Source: Microbispora bryophytorum (GTDB lineage: Bacteria > Actinomycetota > Actinomycetes > Streptosporangiales > Streptosporangiaceae). From it: a stretch of 64,000 nucleotides of DNA. Where the stretch lies: contig NZ_VIRL01000002.1 of assembly GCF_006874465.1 (NCBI RefSeq), positions 142,092 to 206,091 on the forward strand. Direction: 5' to 3'. The notes under the pieces were generated by a model. It was given only the letters and a program-made list of their open reading frames with translations, did no database searches and was not told the DNA's origin. Below, piece after piece: positions 1 through 8,930 of the stretch. Position numbers and translations under genes: made by a program. Positions within the stretch are counted from its first letter, which is position 1. Each line of letters starts with the position of its first letter.

Positions 1-1
1 C

Positions 2-820
2 ATGGTCCGTCCTCCCTCGCCGCACCCGTCCGGAGCCACCCCGCCCGCCATCCCGCGCGACCTGCTGCCGCGACACGTGGCGATCGTCATGGATGGCAAC
101 GGCCGCTGGGCCAAGTCGCGCGGGCTGCCCAGGACCGAGGGGCACAAGATGGGCGAGGCGTCGCTGTTCGACGTCATCGAGGGCGCCATCGAGATCGGCG
201 TCCCCTACCTGTCGGCGTACGCCTTCTCCACGGAGAACTGGAGACGCTCGCCCGACGAGGTGCGCTTCCTCATGGGGTTCAACCGTGACGTCATCCGCCG
301 GCGGCGCGACCAGCTCAACGCGATGGGCGTACGGGTCCGCTGGGCCGGACGTCCCGGGCGGCTCTGGAAGAGCGTGATCAAGGAGCTTGAGGACGCCGAG
401 CGGATGACGGTCGGCAACAGCACGCTGACCCTCCAGTTCTGCGTGAACTACGGCGGCCGCGCGGAGATCGTGGACGCGGCGGTGCGGCTCGCCCGCGACA
501 TCGCCGCGGGCCGGGTCAAGGCCGACAAGGTCTCGGAGAAGACCTTCGCCCGCTATCTGGACGAGCCGGAGATCCCGGACGTGGACCTGTTCCTGCGTTC
601 GTCCGGCGAGCAGCGCACCTCGAACTTCCTGCTCTGGCAGTCCGCGTACGCCGAGATGGTCTTCCTCAACCAGCTGTGGCCCGACTTCGACCGGCGCGAC
701 CTGTGGGAGGCGTGCGATATCTACGCCAAGCGCGACCGCAGATACGGCGGGGCCATTCCGAACGAGGCGGCGCAGAACGTCGGCCCGGAACTCCGGCACG
801 GCACTGAATCACGGCACTGA
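2..820 (+). CDS. uppS: Isoprenyl (polyprenyl) diphosphate synthase, cis type
   Basis: Cis-prenyltransferase that condenses isopentenyl diphosphate onto an allylic primer to make the C50/C55 lipid carrier for cell-wall precursors; cytosolic, membrane-associated. The 272-residue protein carries the family signature DGNGRWA at residues 31-37 (Asp binds Mg-diphosphate), an NWRRS substrate-loop region, and the C-terminal block [15 protein letters not shown]. Length is slightly above the usual 240-260 because of a Pro-rich N-terminus and a tail (GTESRH) encoded by the first units of a short repeat. The ATG lies two bases into the window, so a start further upstream cannot be excluded. Neighbouring zur and glyS match the usual actinobacterial uppS-furB-glyS neighbourhood. 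Confidence 0.93.
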   Translation: MVRPPSPHPSGATPPAIPRDLLPRHVAIVMDGNGRWAKSRGLPRTEGHKMGEASLFDVIEGAIEIGVPYLSAYAFSTENWRRSPDEVRFLMGFNRDVIRRRRDQLNAMGVRVRWAGRPGRLWKSVIKELEDAERMTVGNSTLTLQFCVNYGGRAEIVDAAVRLARDIAAGRVKADKVSEKTFARYLDEPEIPDVDLFLRSSGEQRTSNFLLWQSAYAEMVFLNQLWPDFDRRDLWEACDIYAKRDRRYGGAIPNEAAQNVGPELRHGTESRH

Positions 821-880
821 ATCACGGCACCGATTCCCGGTGCTGAATCACGGCACCGATTCCCCAGCACCGAGTCCCCG
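796..880. repeat. Short tandem/interspersed repeat at the uppS 3' end
   Basis: Imperfect copies of GAATCACGGCACCGATTCC run from the last codons of uppS into the gap before the convergent CGNR gene. The copies differ mainly at ACTGA versus CCGAT. The array extends the reading frame of uppS and may also fold as a hairpin (GGTGC...GCACC). Confidence 0.6.
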
Positions 881-916
881 GCGCGGCGCCGAGTCGCGGC
901 GCCGGCGGGCCCGGTG

Positions 917-1465
917 TCAGGAGGCGTCTCGGCGGCGGGCCCGATACGCGGCGACGTGCATGCGGTTCCCGCAGGTGCGGCTGTCACAGTAGACGCGGGA
1001 GCGGTTCCTCGACTCGTCCACGAAGACGTTGGAGCAGTCGGGGGCCGCGCACGTCCGCAGGCGATCCCGCTCGTTCTCCACGAGCACGTGCGCGAGGGCG
1101 ACGCCGCAGTCGGCGGCCAGGTGCTCGGCGACCGACGCGCCCGGCGCGAAGTAGTGGACGTGGAGGGGGTGGCCGTCGTGCTCGGCGAGGTGCGGCGTGA
1201 TGCGGGTGCGCTGCAGCAGCGTGTTGAGCAGGCCGACCGCCGCCGACTGGTCCGGCGCGGTGAAAACGGCGTGGAACTCCTCGCGCAGGGCCCGGACCTC
1301 GCCGAGGTCACGCGAGGTCACCGCCTCGACTCCGCTGACCTCTCGCCGGCGGACGAACTCCTCCAGGTCGCCGACCTCGGCCAGCCCGTCGGGCTCGTCG
1401 GCGCCGGTGTTGATGAGGTCCACCACCGTCGCCAGCGAGTACACCATGTCATGGCTGAACGGCAC
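917..1465 (-). CDS. CGNR zinc-finger (ABATE-domain) putative transcriptional regulator
   Basis: The 182-residue protein has an N-terminal ABATE-type domain and a C-terminal CGNR zinc finger: Cys-x4-Cys (CAAPDC), then Cys-x4-CGNR and an Arg-rich end, a layout seen in actinobacterial putative DNA-binding regulators. The GTG at 1465 was chosen because AAGGGAG sits 5 bases upstream; longer in-frame extensions lose family similarity. It lies 77 bases downstream of zur on the same strand and could be co-transcribed. The regulated targets cannot be deduced from the sequence. Confidence 0.8.
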   Translation of the reverse strand: MPFSHDMVYSLATVVDLINTGADEPDGLAEVGDLEEFVRRREVSGVEAVTSRDLGEVRALREEFHAVFTAPDQSAAVGLLNTLLQRTRITPHLAEHDGHPLHVHYFAPGASVAEHLAADCGVALAHVLVENERDRLRTCAAPDCSNVFVDESRNRSRVYCDSRTCGNRMHVAAYRARRRDAS

Positions 1466-1542
1466 GCCATCTCCCTTTTGTCGCGGCGGTCCCTGTGGCG
1501 GCGCAGGCAGCGTACCTCTCGGGCAGCCCGCGCGGGGTGGGG

Positions 1543-1953
1543 TCAGCTCTTTCCGGCCGCCTCGGCGCGGGACCTGGCCGCCTCCGCGCACGAGGAACAG
1601 GTGCCGAAGATTTCCACGGTGTGGGTGACGTCGATGAAGCCGTGCTCGGCTCCGACGACCTCGGCCCAGCGCTCGACATCCGGCCCGGCCACCTCGATGG
1701 TGCGCCCGCACTCCCGGCACACGAGGTGGTGGTGATGCGTGTCGGTCTGACAGGCCCGGTAGACCGACTCGCCCTCGTCGGTGCGCAGAACGTCGACCCG
1801 GCCGGCGTCGGAGAGGGACTGGAGCGCTCGGTACACGGTCGTCAGGCCGATCTTCGAGCCGACCGCGCGCATCTCGGCGAACACGTCCTGCGCGCTGCGG
1901 AACCCCCGGCTCTGGCAGAGGATCTCGTGAACGGCGTCGCGGCTCTTCGTCAT
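1543..1953 (-). CDS. zur: Fur-family zinc uptake regulator Zur (FurB)
   Basis: Metal-responsive repressor of zinc uptake and zinc-free ribosomal protein genes. The 136-residue protein has the Fur winged helix at the N-terminus (TTVYRALQSLSDAGRVDVL), a THHHHLVCRECG metal/dimerisation segment and a second Cys pair in GTCSSC; these two CxxC pairs form the structural zinc site. Position between uppS and glyS is the conserved furB location of actinobacteria, although the ArsR/SmtB partner common in mycobacteria is absent here. No clear TGAAAATCATTTTCA-type Zur box is visible in the 55-base gap upstream. Confidence 0.9.
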   Translation of the reverse strand: MTKSRDAVHEILCQSRGFRSAQDVFAEMRAVGSKIGLTTVYRALQSLSDAGRVDVLRTDEGESVYRACQTDTHHHHLVCRECGRTIEVAGPDVERWAEVVGAEHGFIDVTHTVEIFGTCSSCAEAARSRAEAAGKS

Positions 1954-2008
1954 CAGGACTCCTGTGTACGGCTTCGCCCTACGACCTACCAGAGTAAGTC
2001 GGTCTGCG

Positions 2009-2452
2009 TCAGATCAGGCCGAAACGGGTGGCGGCGAGGAGGACCAGGAACGTCATGACCGCCACGCGCAGCACCCGGCCCACCGGACGCAGCGAGGGCC
2101 ACGACAGGTAGGCCAGGCAGCCGATGAACGCGAGCACCGGAAGCACGGCCAGCCCGCCACGCCAGTCGGGCACCACCAGCCCGGCGATCAGCAGGGCCAC
2201 CATGACCAGAGGGACCACCCAGCGGGGCAGCTGGAACAGGAAGACCAGCGGCGCGGCGCTCCTGCGCTCGAACGCCGCCCGCAGCCCGGTGGCGCCGGGC
2301 GTGAAGAACTGCTCGCCCGGCGGCAGCGGCCGCCGCACCCGCGGGGCCGCCGCGTTCCCCCCGGCGGGAGGCCTCCTCGCCAGAGGGTGGGTCGGCACCT
2401 GACGGCGCGGCGGTTCGGTTTCGCTTCCCACGCGTTCGAGCCTAGTGCCCAT
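2009..2452 (-). CDS. Small actinobacterial membrane protein (DUF6703-like)
   Basis: The 147-residue protein has a basic, Pro/Arg-rich cytosolic N-terminus of about 65 residues (LPPGEQFFTPGATGLR) followed by three closely spaced hydrophobic segments (about 68-84, 88-108 and 122-142). It resembles a conserved uncharacterised membrane family of actinomycetes; the DUF number is from memory. It lies 55 bases upstream of zur on the same strand and may form an operon with it. No catalytic motif is visible and no function is proposed. Confidence 0.72.
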   Translation of the reverse strand: MGTRLERVGSETEPPRRQVPTHPLARRPPAGGNAAAPRVRRPLPPGEQFFTPGATGLRAAFERRSAAPLVFLFQLPRWVVPLVMVALLIAGLVVPDWRGGLAVLPVLAFIGCLAYLSWPSLRPVGRVLRVAVMTFLVLLAATRFGLI

Positions 2453-2467
2453 CCCGCCAATCTTCGC

Positions 2468-2544
2468 CCCGTCTGTTCGCCCGGCCCGTTCGCCCTGTCG
2501 CGTCGCCCTGCCTGTTCGCCCGGCCTGTTCGCCCTGTCGCGCCG
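2468..2544. repeat. GC-rich direct repeats (CTGTTCGCCCGGCC)
   Basis: Two imperfect copies of about 38 bases, built on CTGTTCGCCCGGCCTGTTCG and followed by CCCTGTCGC, lie in the divergent gap between the DUF6703-like gene and the ABM protein. No coding function is apparent. Confidence 0.6.
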
Positions 2545-2610
2545 TCCGAGCGGCGCCTCCCCGCGGTGCCCCACCCGCCCCTCCCCGGCACTGCGTACGC
2601 GAGGGGTGGC

Positions 2611-2940
2611 ATGCTGGGCGGCATGCTCGCCGTGATCCGTTACTCGGTGCCGGGCGCCCGCGCCGACGAGTTCGCCGCCCAGGCGCGCGCCATCCTCGAT
2701 CTGCTTGCCGCGCAGCCGGGATACCTGCGCGGGCAGATCGGCCGGTCGGTGGACGAGCCGGCCCTGTGGGCGGTGGTCAGCGAATGGGAGGGCGCGGGCT
2801 ACTATCGGCGCGCCCTGTCGGCGGCCCGCATGGTCATGTATCCCCTGATGACCCTTATGATCAACGAGCCCAGCGCCTTCGAGGGCGTCTACGCGCTGCC
2901 GGGTGAAGGGGCGAGCGCGGGGACCGTGGGCAAGGCTTGA
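2611..2940 (+). CDS. ABM-fold (antibiotic biosynthesis monooxygenase superfamily) protein
   Basis: A protein of about 109 residues with the dimeric alpha/beta barrel pattern of ABM proteins: strand MLAVIRYSVP, helix ADEFAAQARAILDLLAAQPGY, strand LWAVVSEWEG. ABM proteins act as cofactor-free monooxygenases, haem-degrading enzymes or ligand binders. ATG 2611 follows GAGGGG; ATG 2623 is the alternative and fits the fold equally well. It precedes glyS by about 160 bases, and nothing in the context fixes a substrate. Confidence 0.7.
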   Translation: MLGGMLAVIRYSVPGARADEFAAQARAILDLLAAQPGYLRGQIGRSVDEPALWAVVSEWEGAGYYRRALSAARMVMYPLMTLMINEPSAFEGVYALPGEGASAGTVGKA

Positions 2941-3103
2941 GCGCGGGGGCGCCGGATTCCCCTAAGCTTGAGCACGGATCCGGGCAGGTGGCCGGACGTC
3001 CCGCGGCCGCGGCACGCGGCAGGGCCGGCCCGCCCGCTTCAGCGAGCATCGCACCGCTGACCCCGATCTCAACGCCGACACCCAGCCGGATGGAGTTCCA
3101 CTG

Positions 3104-4489
<1,386 letters not shown>

Positions 4490-4499
4490 TCATCGCGAC

Positions 4500-4538
4500 A
4501 AGGCGCCTGTCCGGAAATTTCCGGACAGGCGCCTTTTG
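4500..4538 (+). terminator. Rho-independent terminator after glyS (36-bp perfect palindrome)
   Basis: AAGGCGCCTGTCCGGAAA is followed immediately by its exact reverse complement (4500-4535) and then TT. The fold would use the central AAATTT as loop and give a 15-bp stem ending in a U-run. Being symmetric, it can act in both directions. Confidence 0.88.
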
Positions 4539-4765
4539 CGTGAGCGTCTGGGGCCGTCCGACCACGGCAACGATCTGCATGCGCCGCCGGGCGCGGAGCG
4601 CGCCCCGATCTCGGCTGCTGGATGTCGCGGCGGCCCGTTGCTCGGCGTCCTCGTTGAGGATCTCCAGTGCACCGATCTGCAGGTTCATGTCGATCGTGGT
4701 CAGCGGGGGCCTGGTCTCCCGTATTGGCCGACCAGCACCAGCGAGCCGTGACACATGCTGCGGAT
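4539..4765. other. Gene-poor scar region; possible remnant of a LacI-type C-terminus
   Basis: No intact gene is seen. On the minus strand about 4690-4560 translates to PPLTTIDMNLQ followed by an acidic/basic helix. This resembles the C-terminal LTT... segment of LacI-family effector domains, but it has no SD, no upstream domain, and runs into the glyS terminator. It is best read as a decayed fragment; the family assignment is tentative. Confidence 0.3.
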
Positions 4766-5371
4766 ATGCGAACCAGGCGGCGGGGAAAACCCATGCTCGT
4801 CGCCGCTCTGGCCGTCCTGGCCGTATTAGCCGTTGGCGGGTGGGCCGCATGGTCTTTCCTCATGCCCATGTATCAGGGGCGTGACGACCCGTACGCCGTG
4901 CTTCCCCGGAGCGAGGCCCTCCTCACCAGCGGGGACCAAGGGATCGACCGACTGAAGCGCTTCGTGAGCAAGCAGGCCGGGCTGCACTTGCCCGACAGCA
5001 GTTGGGCGCGGTGGGCTTCGAACGACACAGGCGCCGACATCCAACTGGACGTGAAGTACGAGCTGCGCACTGCGACTTCCCAGAGCTCGGGGCAGGAGGC
5101 CGCCGCAGCCTGGCTGGACGAGATGGCCCACCCCACAAACCCTTCTATGAAGGTCACCAAGCTTCCTGACATCGGGGACGAGGCGGTGGAGAGGCAAGCG
5201 CCGTCGGGATACGTGGTGTTCGTCCGTGCAGGGAACGCGACGATCACCGTGGATTACTCCGTCTACGGGACGGAAGGCGCCAAGGAAGCGGAACAGGTCC
5301 AGAAAACGGCTCGCCGAATGGCCGCTCTCGCTGTCGAGCACATCGAGAAGGCGAATTCCAGGGCCGCCTGA
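4766..5371 (+). CDS. Hypothetical membrane-anchored protein
   Basis: The 201-residue protein has a basic start (MRTRRRGKP), one hydrophobic segment at about residues 11-34 (LVAALAVLAVLAVGGWAAWSF) and a long extracytoplasmic domain of about 165 residues with no recognisable motif. The topology is that of a single-pass N-in protein. ATG 4766 was preferred, but its SD is weak and GTG 4748 is an in-frame alternative. It stands alone between the glyS terminator and a transposase relic, so the context gives no functional hint. Confidence 0.6.
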   Translation: MRTRRRGKPMLVAALAVLAVLAVGGWAAWSFLMPMYQGRDDPYAVLPRSEALLTSGDQGIDRLKRFVSKQAGLHLPDSSWARWASNDTGADIQLDVKYELRTATSQSSGQEAAAAWLDEMAHPTNPSMKVTKLPDIGDEAVERQAPSGYVVFVRAGNATITVDYSVYGTEGAKEAEQVQKTARRMAALAVEHIEKANSRAA

Positions 5372-5446
5372 CAACACGCTCCGCTTCTGCCGTAGTGGGA
5401 CGCACTCGACGTCCTCACGGAGGGTCCCTCGGCCCTCGGCGAGCCC

Positions 5447-5680
5447 GGGCCTGTATGAACTGTGCGCCGTCATCGTCGACCGGCTGTTCCGCTTCTACGA
5501 CCGATGCGCCGCCTCCGGCCTGGCCGAACTCGAACGCCTGGCGAGCACGGTCGAGACCTGGTGGCCCCGAGATCCTCGCGGTCATCCACACCGGCATCAC
5601 CGACGCAGGCTTCTGAGGGCGCCAACCGCGTGATCGAGACCGTCGCCCGCGACGTGTTAGCGGCACAACCTCATCCTGGC
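5447..5680 (+). pseudogene. ISL3-family transposase C-terminal remnant (frameshifted)
   Basis: Pieces of an ISL3-type transposase C-terminus occur in order in three frames: VDRLFRFYDRCAASGLAELE and RLASTVETWWP; then EILAVIHTGITDAGF; then SEGANRVIETVARD. These match the familiar ...LASTVETWWPEIL..TGITNA..SEG.NRVIK family ending. At least two frameshifts and the loss of everything upstream mean it cannot be active. No terminal inverted repeats are visible. Confidence 0.75.
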
Positions 5681-5753
5681 AACCTCACGCCTGGCGCGCC
5701 GGTGTCGGCGAAGATGGGTGCGATCTCTGAGGAACCAAGAGGGAGTCGACGCG

Positions 5754-6067
5754 ATGACGAAGTATCTGATCTCGTTTCCGAGCGCCGCCATGGTCCTTTC
5801 CAACGAGGAGCTGCAGGCGGCCGCGGACGCGGCGCACGCCGTGGTGCAGGAGGCATCGACGAAAGCGTTCCGCCTGTCATGGTGGACGGGGACGGGGACG
5901 GGGCCGTGACCGAGGGCACATACCCTCAGACGCGGCAGATCGAAGGCGGCTACACCGTTTTGGAGCTGCCGTCCCGCGAGACGGCACTGGAGTGGGCCGC
6001 GAAGATCGCGGTCGCGTGCCGGTGCGTGCAGGAGGTCCGCGCGTTCCAGTACGACCCTGCCGGCTGA
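5754..6067 (+). pseudogene. YCII-domain (YciI/DGPF-like) gene broken by an internal deletion
   Basis: The ATG at 5754 follows GAGGGAG and opens MTKYLISFPSAAMVLSNEEL, a good YciI-type N-terminus, but this frame stops at 5909. The rest of the domain (GIDESVPPVMVDGDGDG, then TEGTYPQTRQIEGGYTVLEL and FQYDPAG) continues in another frame to the TGA at 6067. Compared with family members, about ten residues are missing where the frame changes, next to a GGAGG run. The simplest reading is an out-of-frame deletion; a sequencing error is the alternative. Confidence 0.7.
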
Positions 6068-6265
6068 CGGGCCTCGGCCTCGCCGGGAGTCGTATTCGGT
6101 CTCGGCCACCGATACGCGCGAAAGATCGAGGCTGACGGCGCGGAATATGCTTGTAGCGTAATTTGCCCATGGCGAAAATGTGCTGACAGTGAAATAGACC
6201 GTCCTCTTCCCGGGTTCCGGGACTAATGTCGCGGCATAACCCGACTATCGAAACAGGGAGACCAG

Positions 6266-6868
6266 ATGGACCACCACGCGCGCTCAGGCGGCCCCGCCGG
6301 CGACCGGTTCGGCTCCGGCGATCTTGGCCGCAAGCTGCTGGAACGGCGCATCCTCGTGCTCGGCCAGGAGGTCGACGACGACATCGCCAACCGGATCTGC
6401 GCGCAACTGCTGCTGCTGACCGCGGAGGACTCCGCGCGGGACATCAGCCTTTACATCAATTCCCCCGGTGGCTCCGTGTCGGCCGGTCTGGCGATTTACG
6501 ACGTCATGCAGTACGTGCCGAACGACGTCGTCACCGTGGGCATGGGCCTTGCCGCCTCGATGGGACAGTTCCTGCTGTGCGCCGGCGCGCCGGGCAAGCG
6601 GTACGCCCTGCCGCACGCGCGCGTCATGATGCACCAGCCGCTCGGCGGCATCGGCGGCACGGCGGCCGACATCGCGATCCAGGCCGAGCAGATGCTGCAC
6701 ACGAAGAAGACCCTGGCCGAGCGCATCGCCTTCCACACCGGCCAGCCGCTCGAACGCATCGAGGCGGACTCAGACCGCGACCGGTGGTTCACCGCCGAGG
6801 AGGCCAGGGAGTACGGCATCGTCGACCACGTGGTTGCCGGGCTCGGCGCCCTGCGTACGGCACGGTGA
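6266..6868 (+). CDS. clpP: ATP-dependent Clp protease proteolytic subunit (lone ClpP paralogue)
   Basis: Serine protease subunit that forms heptameric rings and works with a Clp ATPase. The 200-residue protein keeps the full catalytic triad: Ser98 in GLAASMG, His123 in MMHQPLGG, and Asp172 in SDRDRWF. The oligomerisation and substrate-groove segments ([17 protein letters not shown]) are also intact. The ATG follows GGGAGACC. Actinobacteria normally encode clpP1-clpP2 as a pair next to clpX; here there is one copy without a partner, ATPase or PopR-type regulator nearby, so it is probably an accessory copy. Partner subunits must be elsewhere. Confidence 0.92.
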   Translation: MDHHARSGGPAGDRFGSGDLGRKLLERRILVLGQEVDDDIANRICAQLLLLTAEDSARDISLYINSPGGSVSAGLAIYDVMQYVPNDVVTVGMGLAASMGQFLLCAGAPGKRYALPHARVMMHQPLGGIGGTAADIAIQAEQMLHTKKTLAERIAFHTGQPLERIEADSDRDRWFTAEEAREYGIVDHVVAGLGALRTAR

Positions 6869-6969
6869 GAGCGGCGCACTGATCGCCGGAGCGAGCGGCA
6901 CATGTGAGCGGCACTGTGACGCCGTGGATGGCGCGGTGGATGGTGTCGTGAACGGGCGGGGGAGCGCGC

Positions 6970-8580
6970 TCAGCCGCAGCGCGTCCCCTTGGCCGGGACC
7001 GTCCCCTCCAGCAGGTAGGCGTTGACCTTGTCGTCTATGCACTGGTTCTGGCCGTACGCGCCGTGGCCCTCGCCGTTCAGCGTCAGCAGCACGGCCGTGC
7101 GCAGCTGCTCGGTCAGCCGCGGCGCCCACTGGTACGGCGTCGCCGGGTCGTTCGTGACGCCGACCACCAGGATGGGATTGGACCCGGTGGCGTCGACGTG
7201 CCTGGCCGCGTCGTCTCCGCGTACCGGCCAGACGCTGCACGATCCCGCGCTGATCGCGGTCGAGGCGAAGATCGGGCTCCTCTTCTCCAGCCGCCGGGCC
7301 AGCTCCTCGGCCTGGGCGACCGAGGGGCGGTCGGTGCTGTCGACGCACAGCACCGACGGCAGCGAGAACTGCAGGGTCGAGTAGGTGCCATTCGGCTGCC
7401 GCCCGGCATACTGGTCGGCCAGCGCGAGCAGGCCGTCGTACTTGCCCTTGCTGCCTTCGCTCAGCGCCTCGGTCAGCAGCGGCCAGGTGTACTTGCTGTA
7501 GAGCGCCTGGGTGATGCCCGCCCTCGCGATGTCCTCGGTGACCGTGCGGGAGCCCACCTTGCCAGGCGTGCGGGCCAGGGTGTCGAGAAGCTTCAGCACG
7601 GTCGCGTTCGCGGCGGCGGCGTCGGCGCCGAGCGGGCAACTCGTCCGCGTCTTGGTGCAGTCGGCCAGATAGTCCTCGTACGCCTTCTGGAAGCCGAGGG
7701 CCTGCGTCTTGGCCATGTCGAGCATGGTGACCGAGGGATCGACGGCCGAGTCGAGCACCATCCGCCCCACCTTCTTCGGGAACTGCGTGGCGTACACCGC
7801 CCCGAGGTGGGTGCCGTAGGAAAAGCCGAGGTAGTTGAGGCGCGGGTCGCCGAGGGCCGCCCGCAGCGACTCCATGTCGCGTGCCGCGTTGACGGTGCCG
7901 ACGTAGGGCAGGATCCAGCCCGCGTTGCGCTCGCACCCCTGGGCGAATCCCTTGACGAGCGTGGTCTCGGTCGCGAGGGTCTCGCTGGGCTCCCTGCTCA
8001 TGTACTGGTCCATCTGAGGGCCGCTGAGACAGCGGATGCCGCTGCTGCGCTCCACGCCGCGCGGGTCGAAGCTGACGAGGTCGTAGCGGCTGTTCAGAGC
8101 GGAGAACGCGTGGGCCGCGTTGATGAGCGTCGTGACCCCGGAGCCGCCGGGACCGCCGAAGTTGAAGACCAGGGAGCCGATCCGCCGGCTCTGGTCGGTG
8201 GCCCGCAGCCGGACCAGGGCGATGCCGATCTTCTTGCCCTCCGGCTTGGCGTAGTCGAGGGGCACCTGGAGTGTGGCGCACTCGAAGCCGGAGGAGGAGG
8301 CCGTCTCCTCGCAGGCCTTCCAGGACAGGGAGGGCGTGCTCGACGCGTACCCCTCCGGGGTGACTCGCGCGCCCCCGCAGCCGGCGGTCGCCGCCATCGC
8401 ACCGAGCCCGGCGACCGCCACCGCCATCACCGGCCAGACCCTACGCGCGGCCGTTCCCCGCACCGCCCGCATCCACGCGGGCGTTCCCTGCGACGTACCG
8501 CTCCGCGCGGCCGTTCCCCGCGCCGCCACTCGCGCCGATATCGCTCGCTCCGGAACCTCACGCGACAACGCTCGCGACAC
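6970..8580 (-). CDS. Secreted alpha/beta-hydrolase, tripeptidyl-aminopeptidase type (peptidase S33)
   Basis: Exported lipoprotein hydrolase of the SlpD/Tap family that removes N-terminal peptides. Visible are a hydrophobic signal with a Cys lipobox-like end (AVAGLGAMAATAGCGG), the oxyanion FNFGGPGGSG block, the nucleophile elbow GFSYGTHLG, the acid in GVTNDPATPYQWA and the His in GHGAYGQ. The C-terminal Cys-rich S33 lid region follows. GTG 8580 was chosen because GGAGGG lies six bases before it, giving 536 residues and a long basic pre-signal. ATG 8472 would give a more normal signal peptide. It diverges from ppdK across a 350-base regulatory gap. Confidence 0.88.
   Translation of the reverse strand: MSRALSREVPERAISARVAARGTAARSGTSQGTPAWMRAVRGTAARRVWPVMAVAVAGLGAMAATAGCGGARVTPEGYASSTPSLSWKACEETASSSGFECATLQVPLDYAKPEGKKIGIALVRLRATDQSRRIGSLVFNFGGPGGSGVTTLINAAHAFSALNSRYDLVSFDPRGVERSSGIRCLSGPQMDQYMSREPSETLATETTLVKGFAQGCERNAGWILPYVGTVNAARDMESLRAALGDPRLNYLGFSYGTHLGAVYATQFPKKVGRMVLDSAVDPSVTMLDMAKTQALGFQKAYEDYLADCTKTRTSCPLGADAAAANATVLKLLDTLARTPGKVGSRTVTEDIARAGITQALYSKYTWPLLTEALSEGSKGKYDGLLALADQYAGRQPNGTYSTLQFSLPSVLCVDSTDRPSVAQAEELARRLEKRSPIFASTAISAGSCSVWPVRGDDAARHVDATGSNPILVVGVTNDPATPYQWAPRLTEQLRTAVLLTLNGEGHGAYGQNQCIDDKVNAYLLEGTVPAKGTRCG
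8444..8521. repeat. 18-bp direct repeat, 60-bp period, in the hydrolase N-terminal coding region
   Basis: CGCGCGGCCGTTCCCCGC occurs identically at 8444-8461 and 8504-8521, with a decayed half-copy between. It encodes the repeated AARGTAAR pattern before the signal peptide. This suggests the long N-terminus arose by local duplication. Confidence 0.6.
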
Positions 8581-8680
8581 TGACAACCCTCCGTGTTCGA
8601 CTGTATTCGGAGGGTGTCTCGTTTATATCGCATGTCGTCGCGACCGCACGGCCGACTCACCGGAACTCGCCTTACCGCAT

Positions 8681-8696
8681 AATGGTCTAAACCATT
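8681..8696. promoter_or_regulatory. DasR-like (GntR) operator upstream of ppdK
   Basis: AATGGTCTAAACCATT is a near-perfect palindrome. It matches the dre consensus of Streptomyces DasR (core TGGTCTAGACCA) at 11 of 12 core positions. It lies 235 bases before ppdK and 100 bases before the divergent hydrolase. Confidence 0.6.
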
Positions 8697-8741
8697 TCCC
8701 CTCGCGTGATGCGAAACCTGGAGGGCCGTCCTTGGCGGCGC

Positions 8742-8757
8742 ATTGGTTTACACCAGT
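8742..8757. promoter_or_regulatory. Second DasR-like operator
   Basis: ATTGGTTTACACCAGT keeps the TGGT...ACCA half-sites at the spacing of the 8681 site. The 61-base offset is close to six helical turns, consistent with cooperative binding. Confidence 0.45.
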
Positions 8758-8787
8758 GCGCGATCGTCGAGAAGATGGCCGTTGTTT

Positions 8788-8803
8788 AATTGGATTAGAC
8801 CTC
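8788..8803. promoter_or_regulatory. Third, weaker DasR-like operator
   Basis: AATTGGATTAGACCTC keeps 9 of 12 core positions (TGG..TAGACC). It lies closest to ppdK of the three sites. Taken alone it would be weak evidence. Confidence 0.3.
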
Positions 8804-8930
8804 TCCCATGCCTTCCACCTGCTTAGACGCCATATGTGGCGAAGGGTGAGGTTTGGTGCTGCTTTTCCCAGGTACAGTCCGTTTGCGGGCCGCGTTCGCG
8901 GTTTTATTGAAGTCGGCGAAGGAGCGTCGC

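Noticed and set aside
5462..6067. One continuous 201-codon gene
   Set aside because: It joins the end of a transposase relic to the second half of a YciI-like domain; the two halves belong to different broken genes.
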